Positions 1 through 8,172 of a stretch of 64,000 nucleotides of DNA are shown here, piece after piece; position 1 is the first letter of the stretch; every line of letters begins with the position of its first letter. This DNA comes from Acrocarpospora pleiomorpha (GTDB lineage: Bacteria > Actinomycetota > Actinomycetes > Streptosporangiales > Streptosporangiaceae), in assembly GCF_009687885.1 (NCBI RefSeq), contig NZ_BLAF01000054.1, positions 18,666-82,665 on the forward strand. The letters run 5' to 3'. Made by a program: the position numbers and the translations under genes. The notes beneath the pieces were generated by a model. It was not told where the DNA came from and ran no database searches. It was given only the letters and a program-made list of their open reading frames with translations.

Positions 1-267
1 CAGGTGGACACCAATACGACCTGGACCACGAGGGAGCGGGCGCGCGCCCGCGCCGACATGGGCGCGGTCTGCCAGCTGGTGAAGGAGGCCGTGGACATCC
101 TGAACACGGCCAGCGGCGGCTCGTCGATCTACGACACCGTGCCGATCCAGCAGATCGAGCGGGACGTGCGCGCGATCAACCTGCACGCCCTCATGCATCC
201 CAACACCAACCTGGAACTCTACGGCCGGGTCCTCTGCGGGCTCGACCCGAACACCTATTACCTATGA
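1..267 (+). CDS. C-terminal part of an acyl-CoA-dehydrogenase-like flavoprotein (5' truncated by window edge)
   Basis: The reading frame is open from the first base, so this is the last 88 codons of a longer gene. The tail (RDVRAINLHALMHPNTNLE, then YGRVLCGLDPN) matches the C-terminal helical domain of acyl-CoA-dehydrogenase-fold flavoproteins, including the type often found in antibiotic and sugar-modifying clusters. The helix just before it carries the usual small-residue and Arg pattern. The stop lies 7 bp before the next glycosyltransferase gene, so the two are probably co-transcribed. Substrate and exact reaction (dehydrogenase, N-oxidase or hydroxylase) cannot be told from this fragment. 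Confidence 0.75.
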   Translation, partial: QVDTNTTWTTRERARARADMGAVCQLVKEAVDILNTASGGSSIYDTVPIQQIERDVRAINLHALMHPNTNLELYGRVLCGLDPNTYYL

Positions 268-274
268 GGCACCC

Positions 275-1177
275 ATGCTCAAATGCAGCGTCGTCATCCC
301 GACGTACAACCGGGCCGAACTCCTGCGGCACACGCTCTATGCCCTGACCCTGCAGACGCTTCCCCGCGAGGAGTTCGAGGTCATCGTCGTCGACGACGGC
401 TCGGACGACGGCACCGCCGGCGTGGCGCGCTCCTTCGACGACCGGCTGAACCTGAGCTACACCTTCAGGGAACGCGAAGGCTACCGGGCCGCCAAGACCC
501 GCAACGTCGGCATTTTCCAGGCCAAGGCCGACATCTGCGTGCTGTTCGACTGCGGCGTGCTGGCGGGTTCCGACTGCCTGCGCGCCCATCTGTCCAGCCA
601 TGACGACGCCGCGGCGCCGGTCGCGGTCACCGGCTACGTGTTCTGCTACAACTTCGGCGGCGAGGACGCCGACCTGATGAGCCGCACCATCGACTTCGCC
701 AACCCCGACGCCACCATCGCGATGCTGCGCGCGAACCGGCAGTGGCTGGACATGCGCGAGGACTTCTACACCAAATACGGCGACGACTACGGCTACCTGC
801 CCGCGCCGTGGATGAACTACTGGACCTGCAACGTCTCGGCCAGGACCGACCAGCTGCGCGCGGTCGGCGGCTTCGACGAGGACTTCGTCGCGTGGGGCGG
901 CGAGGACATCGACCTCGGCTACCGGCTGCACCGCGACGGCGCCCACTTCGTGCTCAACCGGGACGCGGTCGCGATCCACAGCCCGCACCCGAAGAGCGAG
1001 TCCGAGAACAACGCCGAGGCCGACGCCAACTACCGGCGGATGGCGGACAGATACCGCACGCCCATCACCCGGCTGCTGCTGTCCATCCCCGACGTGAACT
1101 TCTTCAACCTGAACGACATCATCACGCTGCGCGGCATGCCCGCGTGCGCGGAATATCTGGCCGCGAACGCAAGGTAA
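275..1177 (+). CDS. Family 2 glycosyltransferase, copy A
   Basis: 300 aa, soluble, GT-A fold. The N-terminus CSVVIPTYNR and the VDDGSDDG nucleotide-binding loop (about residues 39-46) are classic GT2. A C-terminal galactosyltransferase-type segment carries the acceptor motif GGEDIDLGYR (about 208-217). The site where most GT2 enzymes have Asp-X-Asp reads DCG (92-94), so the second acidic residue is missing; the paralogue at 2181-3089 reads DAG at the same place, which makes this a family trait rather than an error. ATG start follows GAGGCACCC. It sits between a flavoprotein tail and a nucleotide-sugar epimerase, consistent with transfer of a modified sugar to a small molecule or surface glycan. 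Donor and acceptor unknown. Confidence 0.9.
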   Translation: MLKCSVVIPTYNRAELLRHTLYALTLQTLPREEFEVIVVDDGSDDGTAGVARSFDDRLNLSYTFREREGYRAAKTRNVGIFQAKADICVLFDCGVLAGSDCLRAHLSSHDDAAAPVAVTGYVFCYNFGGEDADLMSRTIDFANPDATIAMLRANRQWLDMREDFYTKYGDDYGYLPAPWMNYWTCNVSARTDQLRAVGGFDEDFVAWGGEDIDLGYRLHRDGAHFVLNRDAVAIHSPHPKSESENNAEADANYRRMADRYRTPITRLLLSIPDVNFFNLNDIITLRGMPACAEYLAANAR

Positions 1178-1227
1178 CACCGCACTTACCCGAGCGCCGA
1201 CGGGTTTTCACGAGAGGACTCCGTCAT

Positions 1228-2184
1228 ATGCGCTTGGACCCGACCCGCGTGCTCGTCACGGGCGGCGCCGGTTTCATCGGATCGACCCTTTGCGACCGGC
1301 TGCTGCGCGACGGCTGCCAGGTCGTCTGCGCCGACAACTTCTCCACCGGCCGCGAGGCGAACATCGCCCACCTGCGAGCCGCGCCCGGCTTCCAGCTGAT
1401 CACGGCCGACGTGGTCGAGCCGCTGGAGATCCCCGGCCCGATCCACGAGATCTTCCACCTGGCCTCCCCGGCCTCGCCGGTGGACTACCAGCGCCTGCCG
1501 CTGGAGACGCTGCGCGTCGGATCCGCCGGCACCGACCACGTGCTCGCCCTGGCCCGCGCCAAGAACGCGCGCTTCCTGCTCGCCTCCACCTCCGAGGTGT
1601 ACGGCGATCCGCTCGAACACCCGCAGCCGGAGTCGTATCTGGGCAACGTCAACACGGTCGGCCCGCGATCGGTCTACGACGAGGCCAAACGGTACGCGGA
1701 GGCCCTAACGGTGGCCTACCACCGCGCGTACGGCACCGACGTCGCCATCGCGCGGATCTTCAACACGTTCGGCCCCCGGATGCGGCTGGACGACGGCCGG
1801 GTGGTGCCCAGCTTCATCGCGCAGGCGCTCGCCGGGCGGCCGTTCTCGATCAACGGCACCGGGAAGCAGACCCGCTCCCTCTGCTACGTCGACGACATGG
1901 TGGACGCGCTGCTGTCGCTCATGCGCTCGCCGCATCGCGGCCCGGTGAACCTGGGCAGCACCGACGAGATGGCCGTCCTGGACATCGCCGGGCTGATCGC
2001 CGATCAGACCGGCAACCCGCTCCGGTTCGTGTACGCGCCGCTCGGCCAGGACGACCCGGAGAAACGCCGCCCGGACACGAGGCTGGCCCACCGGCTGCTC
2101 GGCTGGTCTCCGGCCGTCGGCATCCCGGAGGGCCTCGCCCGAACGATCAACTGGTTCCGTACCGACCTGGGGAGTTTTCGATGA
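1228..2184 (+). CDS. NAD-dependent nucleotide-sugar epimerase/dehydratase, UDP-xylose-synthase-like
   Basis: 318 aa extended short-chain dehydrogenase. Rossmann motif GGAGFIG is at residues 12-18, the catalytic STS region at 120-122 and YDEAK (Tyr150/Lys154) follows. The segment HLASPASPVDY and the late motifs (FNTFGPRM, YVDDMVDAL) are those of the UDP-glucuronate decarboxylase branch, which makes UDP-xylose; other decarboxylating or epimerising activities are possible. The ATG at 1228 is preceded by GAGAGGA, and upstream in-frame codons belong to the antisense-like shadow of the previous gene. Its stop overlaps the next start (ATGA), so translation is probably coupled to glycosyltransferase B. 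Product likely feeds one or both flanking transferases. Confidence 0.88.
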   Translation: MRLDPTRVLVTGGAGFIGSTLCDRLLRDGCQVVCADNFSTGREANIAHLRAAPGFQLITADVVEPLEIPGPIHEIFHLASPASPVDYQRLPLETLRVGSAGTDHVLALARAKNARFLLASTSEVYGDPLEHPQPESYLGNVNTVGPRSVYDEAKRYAEALTVAYHRAYGTDVAIARIFNTFGPRMRLDDGRVVPSFIAQALAGRPFSINGTGKQTRSLCYVDDMVDALLSLMRSPHRGPVNLGSTDEMAVLDIAGLIADQTGNPLRFVYAPLGQDDPEKRRPDTRLAHRLLGWSPAVGIPEGLARTINWFRTDLGSFR

Positions 2185-3089
2185 AATGCAGCGTGGTCAT
2201 TCCGACGTACAACCGCGAGGAACTGCTCCGCCACACCCTCAACTCGCTCACCCGGCAGACCCTGCCTTCGGATCAGTTCGAAGTGCTGATCGGGGACGAC
2301 GGATCGAGCGATGGCACCAAGGCCATGGTGGACTCCTTCCGCGACCGGCTCAACCTCCGCTACTTCTTCCAGGAAGATCTCGGCCACCGGGCCGCTCAGG
2401 CCCGCAACCTCGGCCTCTCCCAGGCGTCGGCGGACATCACCGTGCTGATGGACGCCGGCGTGCTGGCCAGCACCACCTTCCTGGACGCCCACCTCGCCAG
2501 CCACGCGAGCTCCGACGTCCCGCTCGCCGTCTGCGGCTACGTCTACTGCTTCAACCTCGACAACGAGGACGCGATCCTCATCCTCAAGGCGATCGACTTC
2601 GCCAACCCCGACGCCACCATCGCCAAGCTCGAGCGCACCGGCCAGTGGCTGGACGTCCGCGAGATCTTCTACGCCAGGTACGGCGACGACTTCGCCGACC
2701 TGCCCGCGCCCTGGCTGAACTACTGGACCTGCAACGTCTCCGCCAGGACCGCGCAACTCCACGCGGTCGGCATGTTCGACGAGGAGTTCCGCCGCTGGGG
2801 CGGCGAGGACCTCGACCTCGGCTACCGCCTGCACCGCGACGGCGCCCGCTTCGTCCTCAACCGCGCGGCGACCGCGATCCACGTGCCGCATCCGAAGAGC
2901 TTCGACGGCAACAACGATCAGGCGGCGGAGAACTACAGGTACATGGCGCGCAAGTACGGAACGCCGATCATCGATCTGCTGCCCCGGATCGGGGAGCTCA
3001 ACTTCTTCGAGCTCAACGACATCATCCGGGAGCTGGGGCTGCCGCAGTGCAACGACTACGTGGCGGCTCAGGGGCAGATCTCGGGGTAG
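2181..3089 (+). CDS. Family 2 glycosyltransferase, copy B
   Basis: 302 aa, a clear paralogue of the gene at 275-1177 with long identical blocks (IDFANPDATIA, NYWTCNVSART, GYRLHRDGA). GDDGSSDG (about 38-45) is the nucleotide loop, DAG near residue 91 replaces the usual DXD, and the GGEDLDLGYR acceptor motif lies about 209-218. Start chosen at the ATG overlapping the epimerase stop, preceded by GGGGAG. Its last 22 bp overlap the convergent WD40 gene. The pair of near-duplicate transferases around one epimerase suggests two successive transfers of related sugars or two acceptors. Function beyond GT2 is inferred. Confidence 0.9.
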   Translation: MKCSVVIPTYNREELLRHTLNSLTRQTLPSDQFEVLIGDDGSSDGTKAMVDSFRDRLNLRYFFQEDLGHRAAQARNLGLSQASADITVLMDAGVLASTTFLDAHLASHASSDVPLAVCGYVYCFNLDNEDAILILKAIDFANPDATIAKLERTGQWLDVREIFYARYGDDFADLPAPWLNYWTCNVSARTAQLHAVGMFDEEFRRWGGEDLDLGYRLHRDGARFVLNRAATAIHVPHPKSFDGNNDQAAENYRYMARKYGTPIIDLLPRIGELNFFELNDIIRELGLPQCNDYVAAQGQISG

Positions 3090-5086
3090 TTCCGGTCCGG
3101 CAGGTAGGACTGGAGGTCGAGGGGTGGCGGGAAGCGCCTGGCCAGGGCGCAGAGTTCGGCGGCCGGGTCGGGGGTCAGGGCGGGGTTCCACAACCGCCTG
3201 GTCCCGGCCGGGCCGCCGCCGGTCAGTTCGCGTCCGTCGGGGCTGAAGGTGACCGTACGCAGGGCGCGGCCGAGGGGGGAGCCGAGTTGTTTGTGGGTGG
3301 TCAGGTCCCATAGGCGGATATTTCCGGCGGCGGTGGCGAGGGTGTCGCGGCTGAACGCGATCGAGGTCACGGGGGTCGTGTGGCCGACGAAGGGCGGGCC
3401 TATCGGGCGTTTGTCGGTGATGTTCCAGAGGCGTACGGTGCCGTTCTCGGTGCCGGTGGCCAGGTGGGTGGGGTCGCCGGGGTCGAAGGCGAGGGCGGAG
3501 ATGCCGCTCGCCTGGGCGAGGGTCAGGTCGATCGGGGTGCCGGTGGTCACGTCCCACCAGCGGATCGTGTGGTCGTCGCCGCCGGAGACGAGATGGCGGC
3601 CGTCGGGGGAGTAGGTGAGGGTGTTCACCTGGCCGATGTGGCCGGTGAGGCGTTCGTGGAGCTGGCGCTGGGTGCGGGCGTCCCAGAGGCAGATGCTGTT
3701 GGCGGTCGCGGTGGCCAGGCCCTGGCCGTCGGGGCTGAAGGCGACCGCGTTGACGGCTCCCGGGCGGCAGGCCATGGGGGAGCCTGCTGGTTTTCCGGTA
3801 TTCATGTCGAAAAGCTGGGTGCGGCCGGCGGTGTCGCCGACGGCGATGGTGGTGCCGTCGGGGCTTGGCGTGCTGGTGCTGGCGCTGCTGCTTTCGGGGG
3901 TGGGGATCTCCGGATTGACGGCTCCTGAGGCGATGTTTCCCGGGGGGATGCTTGCCGTGGCTGCCGATGGTCGTGGGGTGGTGGTTATCGGTTCGCCGCT
4001 TAGTTTGCGGGTCAGGGAGAGGTCCCAGACGCGGATGACCTCGTCGTCGCTGGCAGTGGCCAGCCACTGGCCGTCCGGGCTGATCGCCAGGTCTCGCACG
4101 GTTCCGGCGCGGAAGGGTTCGGCCAGGGGGACGCCCGCTTCCAGGACGTGCACCGCGCCGTTTCGCTGGGCGGTGGCGAGCAGGTTTCCCCTCGACGCGA
4201 GGGCCACGAAGTCGCCCTTGATCGGCCGGTGGGTCTGTTGCCGGGTCCCGAGGTCCAGCCGTCTCAGCGTTCCCTGCAGCGTGAACGCCATTTTGCCCTG
4301 ATTTATCGTGACAGGGCCTGGTCCGCCCGCGACCCGGCCGATCAGGCGATGCGTGCGGGCGTTCCATATGCGCAGGACGCCCGCGTTGTCGTATGTGGTC
4401 ATGATTCTGCCGTCGAAGGTCAGGTCGCGGAGGCCGCTCGGGTGGCGGGGGAACGCGCGGCCGAGCTGGCGGCGGGTGGTCATGTTGATCAGGCGGGGCA
4501 CGCCGTTCTGGTCGCCCACCGCGAGGACACGCCCGCGGGGGTCCGGTGCGACGATCGTGCCGCGGATCGGCTTGCCGACCTGCTTCTCCCCGTTCCAGAT
4601 CCGGATCGTGCGATCCCGGCTCGCGGTGATCACCCGGTCGTTCGCGGCGAACGTCACCTGCGTGATCGCGCCCCGGTGTCCCCTGATCGGCTGACCCGTC
4701 GCCTGGGAGGAGCGCGCGTCCCAGATCCACAGCGTGCCGTCCGCGCCGCCGCTGGCCAGCAGGGTTCCGTCCCGGTTGTACGCCACCGCGTACACGCTGT
4801 TGCGATGCCCTCGCAGTACCGCGGTCAGCGGGCGGGTGAGTGCGGCCAGCAGGCCCCGGTGGGCCTCCGGGGTCGGCGCGGACCGCCAGGCGGCCACCGC
4901 CAGCAGCCGGGACATCGCCGGGTCGATCGCGGCGACGTTCTCGCTCTGCGCGGCCAGCCGTACGGACTCGACCCGGTCGCGCGCGGTCAGCACCTCCCGG
5001 GCGGCCACCACGGCGCCGGAACCGGTCGCCAGCAGCAGCACCGCCAGCACCGCCACGCGCAGTCCGTTCATTCGTCGAGCCCCCAT
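3068..5086 (-). CDS. Membrane-anchored WD40 beta-propeller protein
   Basis: 672 aa. One N-terminal hydrophobic helix (about residues 9-29) is followed by a short helical stretch (ESVRLAAQSENV, then MSRLLAVAAWRSAPTPEAHRGLLAAL) typical of the linker in large actinobacterial WD40 proteins, then about 12-14 WD repeats from residue 88 to near the end (for example LRGHRNSVYAVAYNRDG, LASGGADGTLWIWD). The last 30 residues (Pro-rich, ends EICP) form the usual tail. Related proteins normally carry an N-terminal effector or NTPase module; here that part is absent and the propeller is alone, coupled to a membrane protein and a small Cys-bearing protein. First ATG overlaps the upstream stop (TGATG); an ATG at 5071 after GGGGG is an alternative start. 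Likely a protein-binding platform. Confidence 0.85.
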   Translation of the reverse strand: MGARRMNGLRVAVLAVLLLATGSGAVVAAREVLTARDRVESVRLAAQSENVAAIDPAMSRLLAVAAWRSAPTPEAHRGLLAALTRPLTAVLRGHRNSVYAVAYNRDGTLLASGGADGTLWIWDARSSQATGQPIRGHRGAITQVTFAANDRVITASRDRTIRIWNGEKQVGKPIRGTIVAPDPRGRVLAVGDQNGVPRLINMTTRRQLGRAFPRHPSGLRDLTFDGRIMTTYDNAGVLRIWNARTHRLIGRVAGGPGPVTINQGKMAFTLQGTLRRLDLGTRQQTHRPIKGDFVALASRGNLLATAQRNGAVHVLEAGVPLAEPFRAGTVRDLAISPDGQWLATASDDEVIRVWDLSLTRKLSGEPITTTPRPSAATASIPPGNIASGAVNPEIPTPESSSASTSTPSPDGTTIAVGDTAGRTQLFDMNTGKPAGSPMACRPGAVNAVAFSPDGQGLATATANSICLWDARTQRQLHERLTGHIGQVNTLTYSPDGRHLVSGGDDHTIRWWDVTTGTPIDLTLAQASGISALAFDPGDPTHLATGTENGTVRLWNITDKRPIGPPFVGHTTPVTSIAFSRDTLATAAGNIRLWDLTTHKQLGSPLGRALRTVTFSPDGRELTGGGPAGTRRLWNPALTPDPAAELCALARRFPPPLDLQSYLPDRNYPEICP

Positions 5087-5955
5087 CAGGGATCCGTCAG
5101 CTCGATGAAATCCTTTCTGACCAGCCGGGTGACCGCCAGTCCGGTCTCCCGGCTCAACGGGCCTTCCGCGTCTAGTTTGAGGTGTGCGGCCAGGTCTAGG
5201 GCGTACAAATCGATGGCGGATTCCAGCAGCGAGCCGAATGTCTCAGCGGCTCCCCTCGCTCGTACCCACGCCGTCACGCAGGTGACCAGCGCGACAATCG
5301 CGGCGGGCCACCAGAACACGGCCACGGGGAGGTAGAGCAGCCCCCACGCCATCAACCGGGCGGCGGCGGCCAGACTCTCGTAAGCCATCCCGATCTCGGT
5401 TCGCGCCTCTCCGGGCAGCACCAGCCACAACCGGGGCCAGACCCCCGCGAGATCCAGATCGTAGGAGCGCAGCACCCGCTGATCGACCGCACGCAACCGG
5501 TCCCCGATCCACATCGGCCGGGCCGAGGGGACCAGGCAGATGGCATTCCTGGCGTTGACGAGATCCGCGAGACCGGCGAGCCTTTCCTCCTCAATGGCGC
5601 TCATGACCTCGGCTTGGGCGTGCTTCCAGCGCCGTTCCCTGCGCCGCGTCAGCCACACCAGCGGCGCCCGCGCCCCCCGGGCCGTCCACAACCGCATGAT
5701 CGCGACCCCGCAGGCGGCCGCCGCCAACCCCCACCCTGCGGACACGGCCAGCACCCCGCTCGCCGCCACCGCCAACTGCGCCGCCGTCGCCGTCCCCGTC
5801 AGCCAAGCCGCCAGATCGAGCGCACCCAAGGCGTTCCCGTGCCCGAGCCTGACCCCGGCCACCCACGCCGCCACCAGCAGGAACCCCGGCAGCAGAAGCA
5901 GCGACAGCCACCGTTCCGCGACCTTCTTCCCCAGTTCGGCGAAGAACCCGGTCAC
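5086..5955 (-). CDS. Multi-pass membrane protein of unknown function, WD40 partner
   Basis: 289 aa. Hydrophobic segments occur at about residues 17-33, 53-88 (one long or two helices) and 208-232. Between them lies a charged cytoplasmic-looking region with WTARGARAPLVWLTRRRERRW and an acidic/Arg-rich stretch. I recognise no enzyme motif. The GTG start overlaps the upstream stop (GTGA) and the stop overlaps the WD40 start, so the three proteins are made together. The most economical reading is a membrane complex: small soluble factor, multi-pass anchor, and anchored propeller. Similar WD40-plus-membrane gene sets exist around bacterial conflict and signalling ATPases, but no NTPase is present here, so that link stays speculative. 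Confidence 0.75.
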   Translation of the reverse strand: MTGFFAELGKKVAERWLSLLLLPGFLLVAAWVAGVRLGHGNALGALDLAAWLTGTATAAQLAVAASGVLAVSAGWGLAAAACGVAIMRLWTARGARAPLVWLTRRRERRWKHAQAEVMSAIEEERLAGLADLVNARNAICLVPSARPMWIGDRLRAVDQRVLRSYDLDLAGVWPRLWLVLPGEARTEIGMAYESLAAAARLMAWGLLYLPVAVFWWPAAIVALVTCVTAWVRARGAAETFGSLLESAIDLYALDLAAHLKLDAEGPLSRETGLAVTRLVRKDFIELTDP

Positions 5956-6308
5956 GTGGTCAGCCGCAGCACGCGCATCGGCCGGTCAAGGAGCGTGCAG
6001 ACTTCCCCCGCCCGCCAGACCCGCCGATCACAGGCCCCCGTCGGACAGGCCCAGAACTCGATCACCGGATGCCCGCCACCCAGCCCCGGCACCGGCTCGA
6101 ACCCCCGGGTCCCGCCCGTCCCCGCGTCAACGCCGAGAGCCGCCAGCGCGTCGTCCAGAGCGTCCAGATCACCCTCACCGGGCGATCCACCCGCCCGAAC
6201 CACCCCGACCACCCGGTCGAGCAACACCGCGGCGTCCGTGCCCGCAAGGAAACCAGCCAGGTCATCCCCATGCAACTCACAGATCCGGGCGATCCGCTGA
6301 GAGATCAT
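5952..6308 (-). CDS. Small protein of unknown function with a CP-x3-C motif, first gene of the WD40 unit
   Basis: 118 aa, soluble, preceded by an excellent GGAGGAG site 4-8 bases before its ATG. The N-terminal half is helical and acidic (CELHGDDLAGFLAG, LDALDDALAALGV). The C-terminal half holds FEPVPGLGGGHPVIEFWACP followed by a second Cys and a Trp-Arg-rich strand. The two cysteines (ACPTGAC) could bind a metal or form part of an interaction surface. No named family recognised. Being first in a three-gene coupled unit with a strong ribosome site, it is probably the most abundant product, in keeping with a soluble partner of the propeller. Confidence 0.65.
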   Translation of the reverse strand: MISQRIARICELHGDDLAGFLAGTDAAVLLDRVVGVVRAGGSPGEGDLDALDDALAALGVDAGTGGTRGFEPVPGLGGGHPVIEFWACPTGACDRRVWRAGEVCTLLDRPMRVLRLTT

Positions 6309-6379
6309 TCCGCTCCTCCGCGCCGGTGTCGAGTGCCCATGATGACCGCATCCTCACACCTCCATCAAGGCGACCCGGA

Positions 6380-7012
6380 TCAGTCGAAACGTATGTGGTT
6401 GACGCCTATCCAGGCCCGGCGCAGATACCCCCGAACCGCGTGGTCCGTATTGGGGGTGAGGGTCAGTCCGGCGGAGTCGGCGATATGGTCGGCGACCTGC
6501 GGGATCGTAAGGCGATCAGTCCACACGTGTTCGGCGAACTCCGTCTCGCGCAGCCGCTCCAGGCAGAGGTCGAGCTTCGCTACGGCGAAACTCTCCCGGC
6601 GCAGGGGCGCGTCCTTCCCCGCGATGAACCCCACAGCATGTCCGAAACCACGCTCACGCAGCCGTCGCAACACCGTTTCCCGACCGGCCAGCAGCGCGAA
6701 ATGCCGCACATCATGACCACGCTCCCGAAGCCGCCCCACGGTCTCCCGAAAATAGTCCGGCTCCACGACCGTCATCGGCACGATGACCGTCCCACCATGC
6801 TCCGCGAGCGCCAGATCCAGCACCTCGTACACGCCCTGCCGCCAAGCCCGAAGATCCTGAAAATCCCCCCGCAACCGCGGCGGCATCATCCGCCGCAGCC
6901 CAAACCCAACATGTTCAGGATCACAGACAACACTCCCCGGCAACCTCCGCCGAATCTCGTACGCGGTCTGCGTCTTCCCTCCACCAAAGGGCCCATTAAT
7001 CCACAAAAGCAT
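6380..7012 (-). CDS. tmrB: TmrB-like P-loop ATPase (tunicamycin-resistance family)
   Basis: 210 aa. Starts LLWINGPFGGGKTQTAYE, with the Walker A loop GPFGGGKT at about residues 7-14. DPEHVGFGLRRM, IVPMTVVEPDYF and the terminal NHIRFD match the pattern I know from Bacillus TmrB, a membrane-associated ATP-binding protein that lowers tunicamycin sensitivity, along nearly the whole length. The ATG at 7012 is preferred; the in-frame TTG six bases upstream has no better ribosome site. Actinomycetes often carry such genes without making tunicamycin, so resistance is a family-level inference. It is a single gene, with no nucleoside-antibiotic genes nearby. Confidence 0.85.
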   Translation of the reverse strand: MLLWINGPFGGGKTQTAYEIRRRLPGSVVCDPEHVGFGLRRMMPPRLRGDFQDLRAWRQGVYEVLDLALAEHGGTVIVPMTVVEPDYFRETVGRLRERGHDVRHFALLAGRETVLRRLRERGFGHAVGFIAGKDAPLRRESFAVAKLDLCLERLRETEFAEHVWTDRLTIPQVADHIADSAGLTLTPNTDHAVRGYLRRAWIGVNHIRFD

Positions 7013-7031
7013 GCCCAAACCCTACGAGTGC

Positions 7032-7547
7032 CTATACGAAACCGGCGAGTTTGTAGAGTACGAGGGAACCGGCGACGGCGACGTTGAGGCTGGCTCCTGT
7101 GCCGATCATGGGGATTTCCACGACGGTGTCGAGGAGGTCGAGGGCTTCTGGGGGGATGCCGTCGCTTTCGTGGCCCAGGACGGCGATGGTCGGCCGGCGG
7201 GCCATGGGCAGGTCGGCCAGGTGGATGGCGTTGTCGGCCAGTTCGACGCCGAGGATGTGGGCTCCCGATGCGCGTTGTTCGGTCAGCCAGGTGACGGGAT
7301 CGCGTACCCAGTGCACGCACGCGGGTTGCCGGAGCGTGTTGCCCCGTGCCAGCGCTTCGGGGACCCACGGCAAGCGCGGCACGGCCAGGCACGCGCCGGC
7401 CGCGTCGCAGGTGCGGAGCAGGGTGCCCAGGTTGGCGCTGTGCAGTGGCCACAGCGGGGCCGCGTACAAATGATTGAGGCACTGTGGCGGACGTCTGCGG
7501 CGCTGGCGGCGCAGATCCTTGCGCGTTCGCACGTGGATGGCGCTCAT
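7032..7547 (-). CDS. SpoU/TrmH-family RNA 2'-O-methyltransferase
   Basis: 171 aa, single SPOUT domain without an N-terminal substrate-binding extension. Motif 1 is NLGTLLRTCDAAGA, motif 2 VLGHESDGIP and motif 3 IPMIGTGASLNVAVAGSLVLY-like, which together form the knotted AdoMet site; the motif 1 Arg and motif 3 Asn are present. Start placed at the ATG giving SAIHVRTRKDLRR; longer in-frame extension is low-complexity. Target is probably tRNA or rRNA ribose, as in other TrmH-like proteins, but which nucleotide cannot be said. Ends 19 bp before the TmrB-like start and may be co-transcribed with it. Confidence 0.85.
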   Translation of the reverse strand: MSAIHVRTRKDLRRQRRRRPPQCLNHLYAAPLWPLHSANLGTLLRTCDAAGACLAVPRLPWVPEALARGNTLRQPACVHWVRDPVTWLTEQRASGAHILGVELADNAIHLADLPMARRPTIAVLGHESDGIPPEALDLLDTVVEIPMIGTGASLNVAVAGSLVLYKLAGFV

Positions 7548-7653
7548 GCGTGAGCGCGGCACGCTCCCGCGAGAGGGCAAATGTTCATGTCGAAGGCGTT
7601 TTCATCGGCACGCCCGGACCATCGACGACTGCTTTGGATCAGGATCCTACGCT

Positions 7654-8160
7654 CTATGAGGTCAATTCGGCGAGAACCTCAAGCGTCCGGCTCCACGGGC
7701 AGTGGGGTTCGGATTCCTCTGGGTCGATGAGGACGCGGACGCCTTCCTCGCGTAGGTCGCTCACCGCGCGCAGGAACGGGATACGAGTGGCCAGCGCGGT
7801 CTGGACGAAGGGGAGGACGACGACGGGGATGCCGAGGCCGGGAGCTTCGGCGAGGAGCCCGAGGGCGTAGGTGTCGGCGATGCCCCGGGCGAATTTGTTG
7901 ATCGTGTTGTAGGTGGCGGGGGCCACGATGATGGCGTCGGCCCGGGCGGGTTTGGGTTCGTCCGGCTTGCGGTAGCGGCTTCGAACGGGGCGGCCGGTCT
8001 GCTGCTCCAGGGCGGGAACGTCGATGAAGTCGAGTGCGGACGGGGTGGCGACGATCTGGACGACCCATCCCTCGGCTTGAGCCAAGGTCACCAGCCGGCA
8101 GACGTCGGCGGCGGGTCCGGCGGCGCACACGATGAGGTAGAGGACCTTGCCTGTGGTCAT
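7654..8160 (-). CDS. Flavoprotein of the HFCD (Dfp/PpcDC-like) family
   Basis: 168 aa. VLYLIVCAAGPAADVCRLV is the N-terminal FMN-binding strand-loop, ADAIIVAPATYNTINKFARGIAD carries the family PATYNTI signature, and ALGLLAEAPGLGIPVVVLPF completes the homo-oligomeric flavin-containing Cys decarboxylase fold. The canonical substrate His of phosphopantothenoylcysteine decarboxylase is not obvious, so this is unlikely to be the housekeeping CoA enzyme. ATG start; begins 12 bp after the sugar-binding lipoprotein stop, so probably the second gene of that unit. Reaction unknown. Confidence 0.8.
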   Translation of the reverse strand: MTTGKVLYLIVCAAGPAADVCRLVTLAQAEGWVVQIVATPSALDFIDVPALEQQTGRPVRSRYRKPDEPKPARADAIIVAPATYNTINKFARGIADTYALGLLAEAPGLGIPVVVLPFVQTALATRIPFLRAVSDLREEGVRVLIDPEESEPHCPWSRTLEVLAELTS

Positions 8161-8172
8161 GCCGTGACGATC

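Noticed and set aside
2004..3067. N-terminally extended antisense frame over the glycosyltransferase and WD40 region
   Set aside because: Low-complexity Arg/Pro/Asp sequence with no motif; both strands are already explained by the transferase gene and the WD40 gene.
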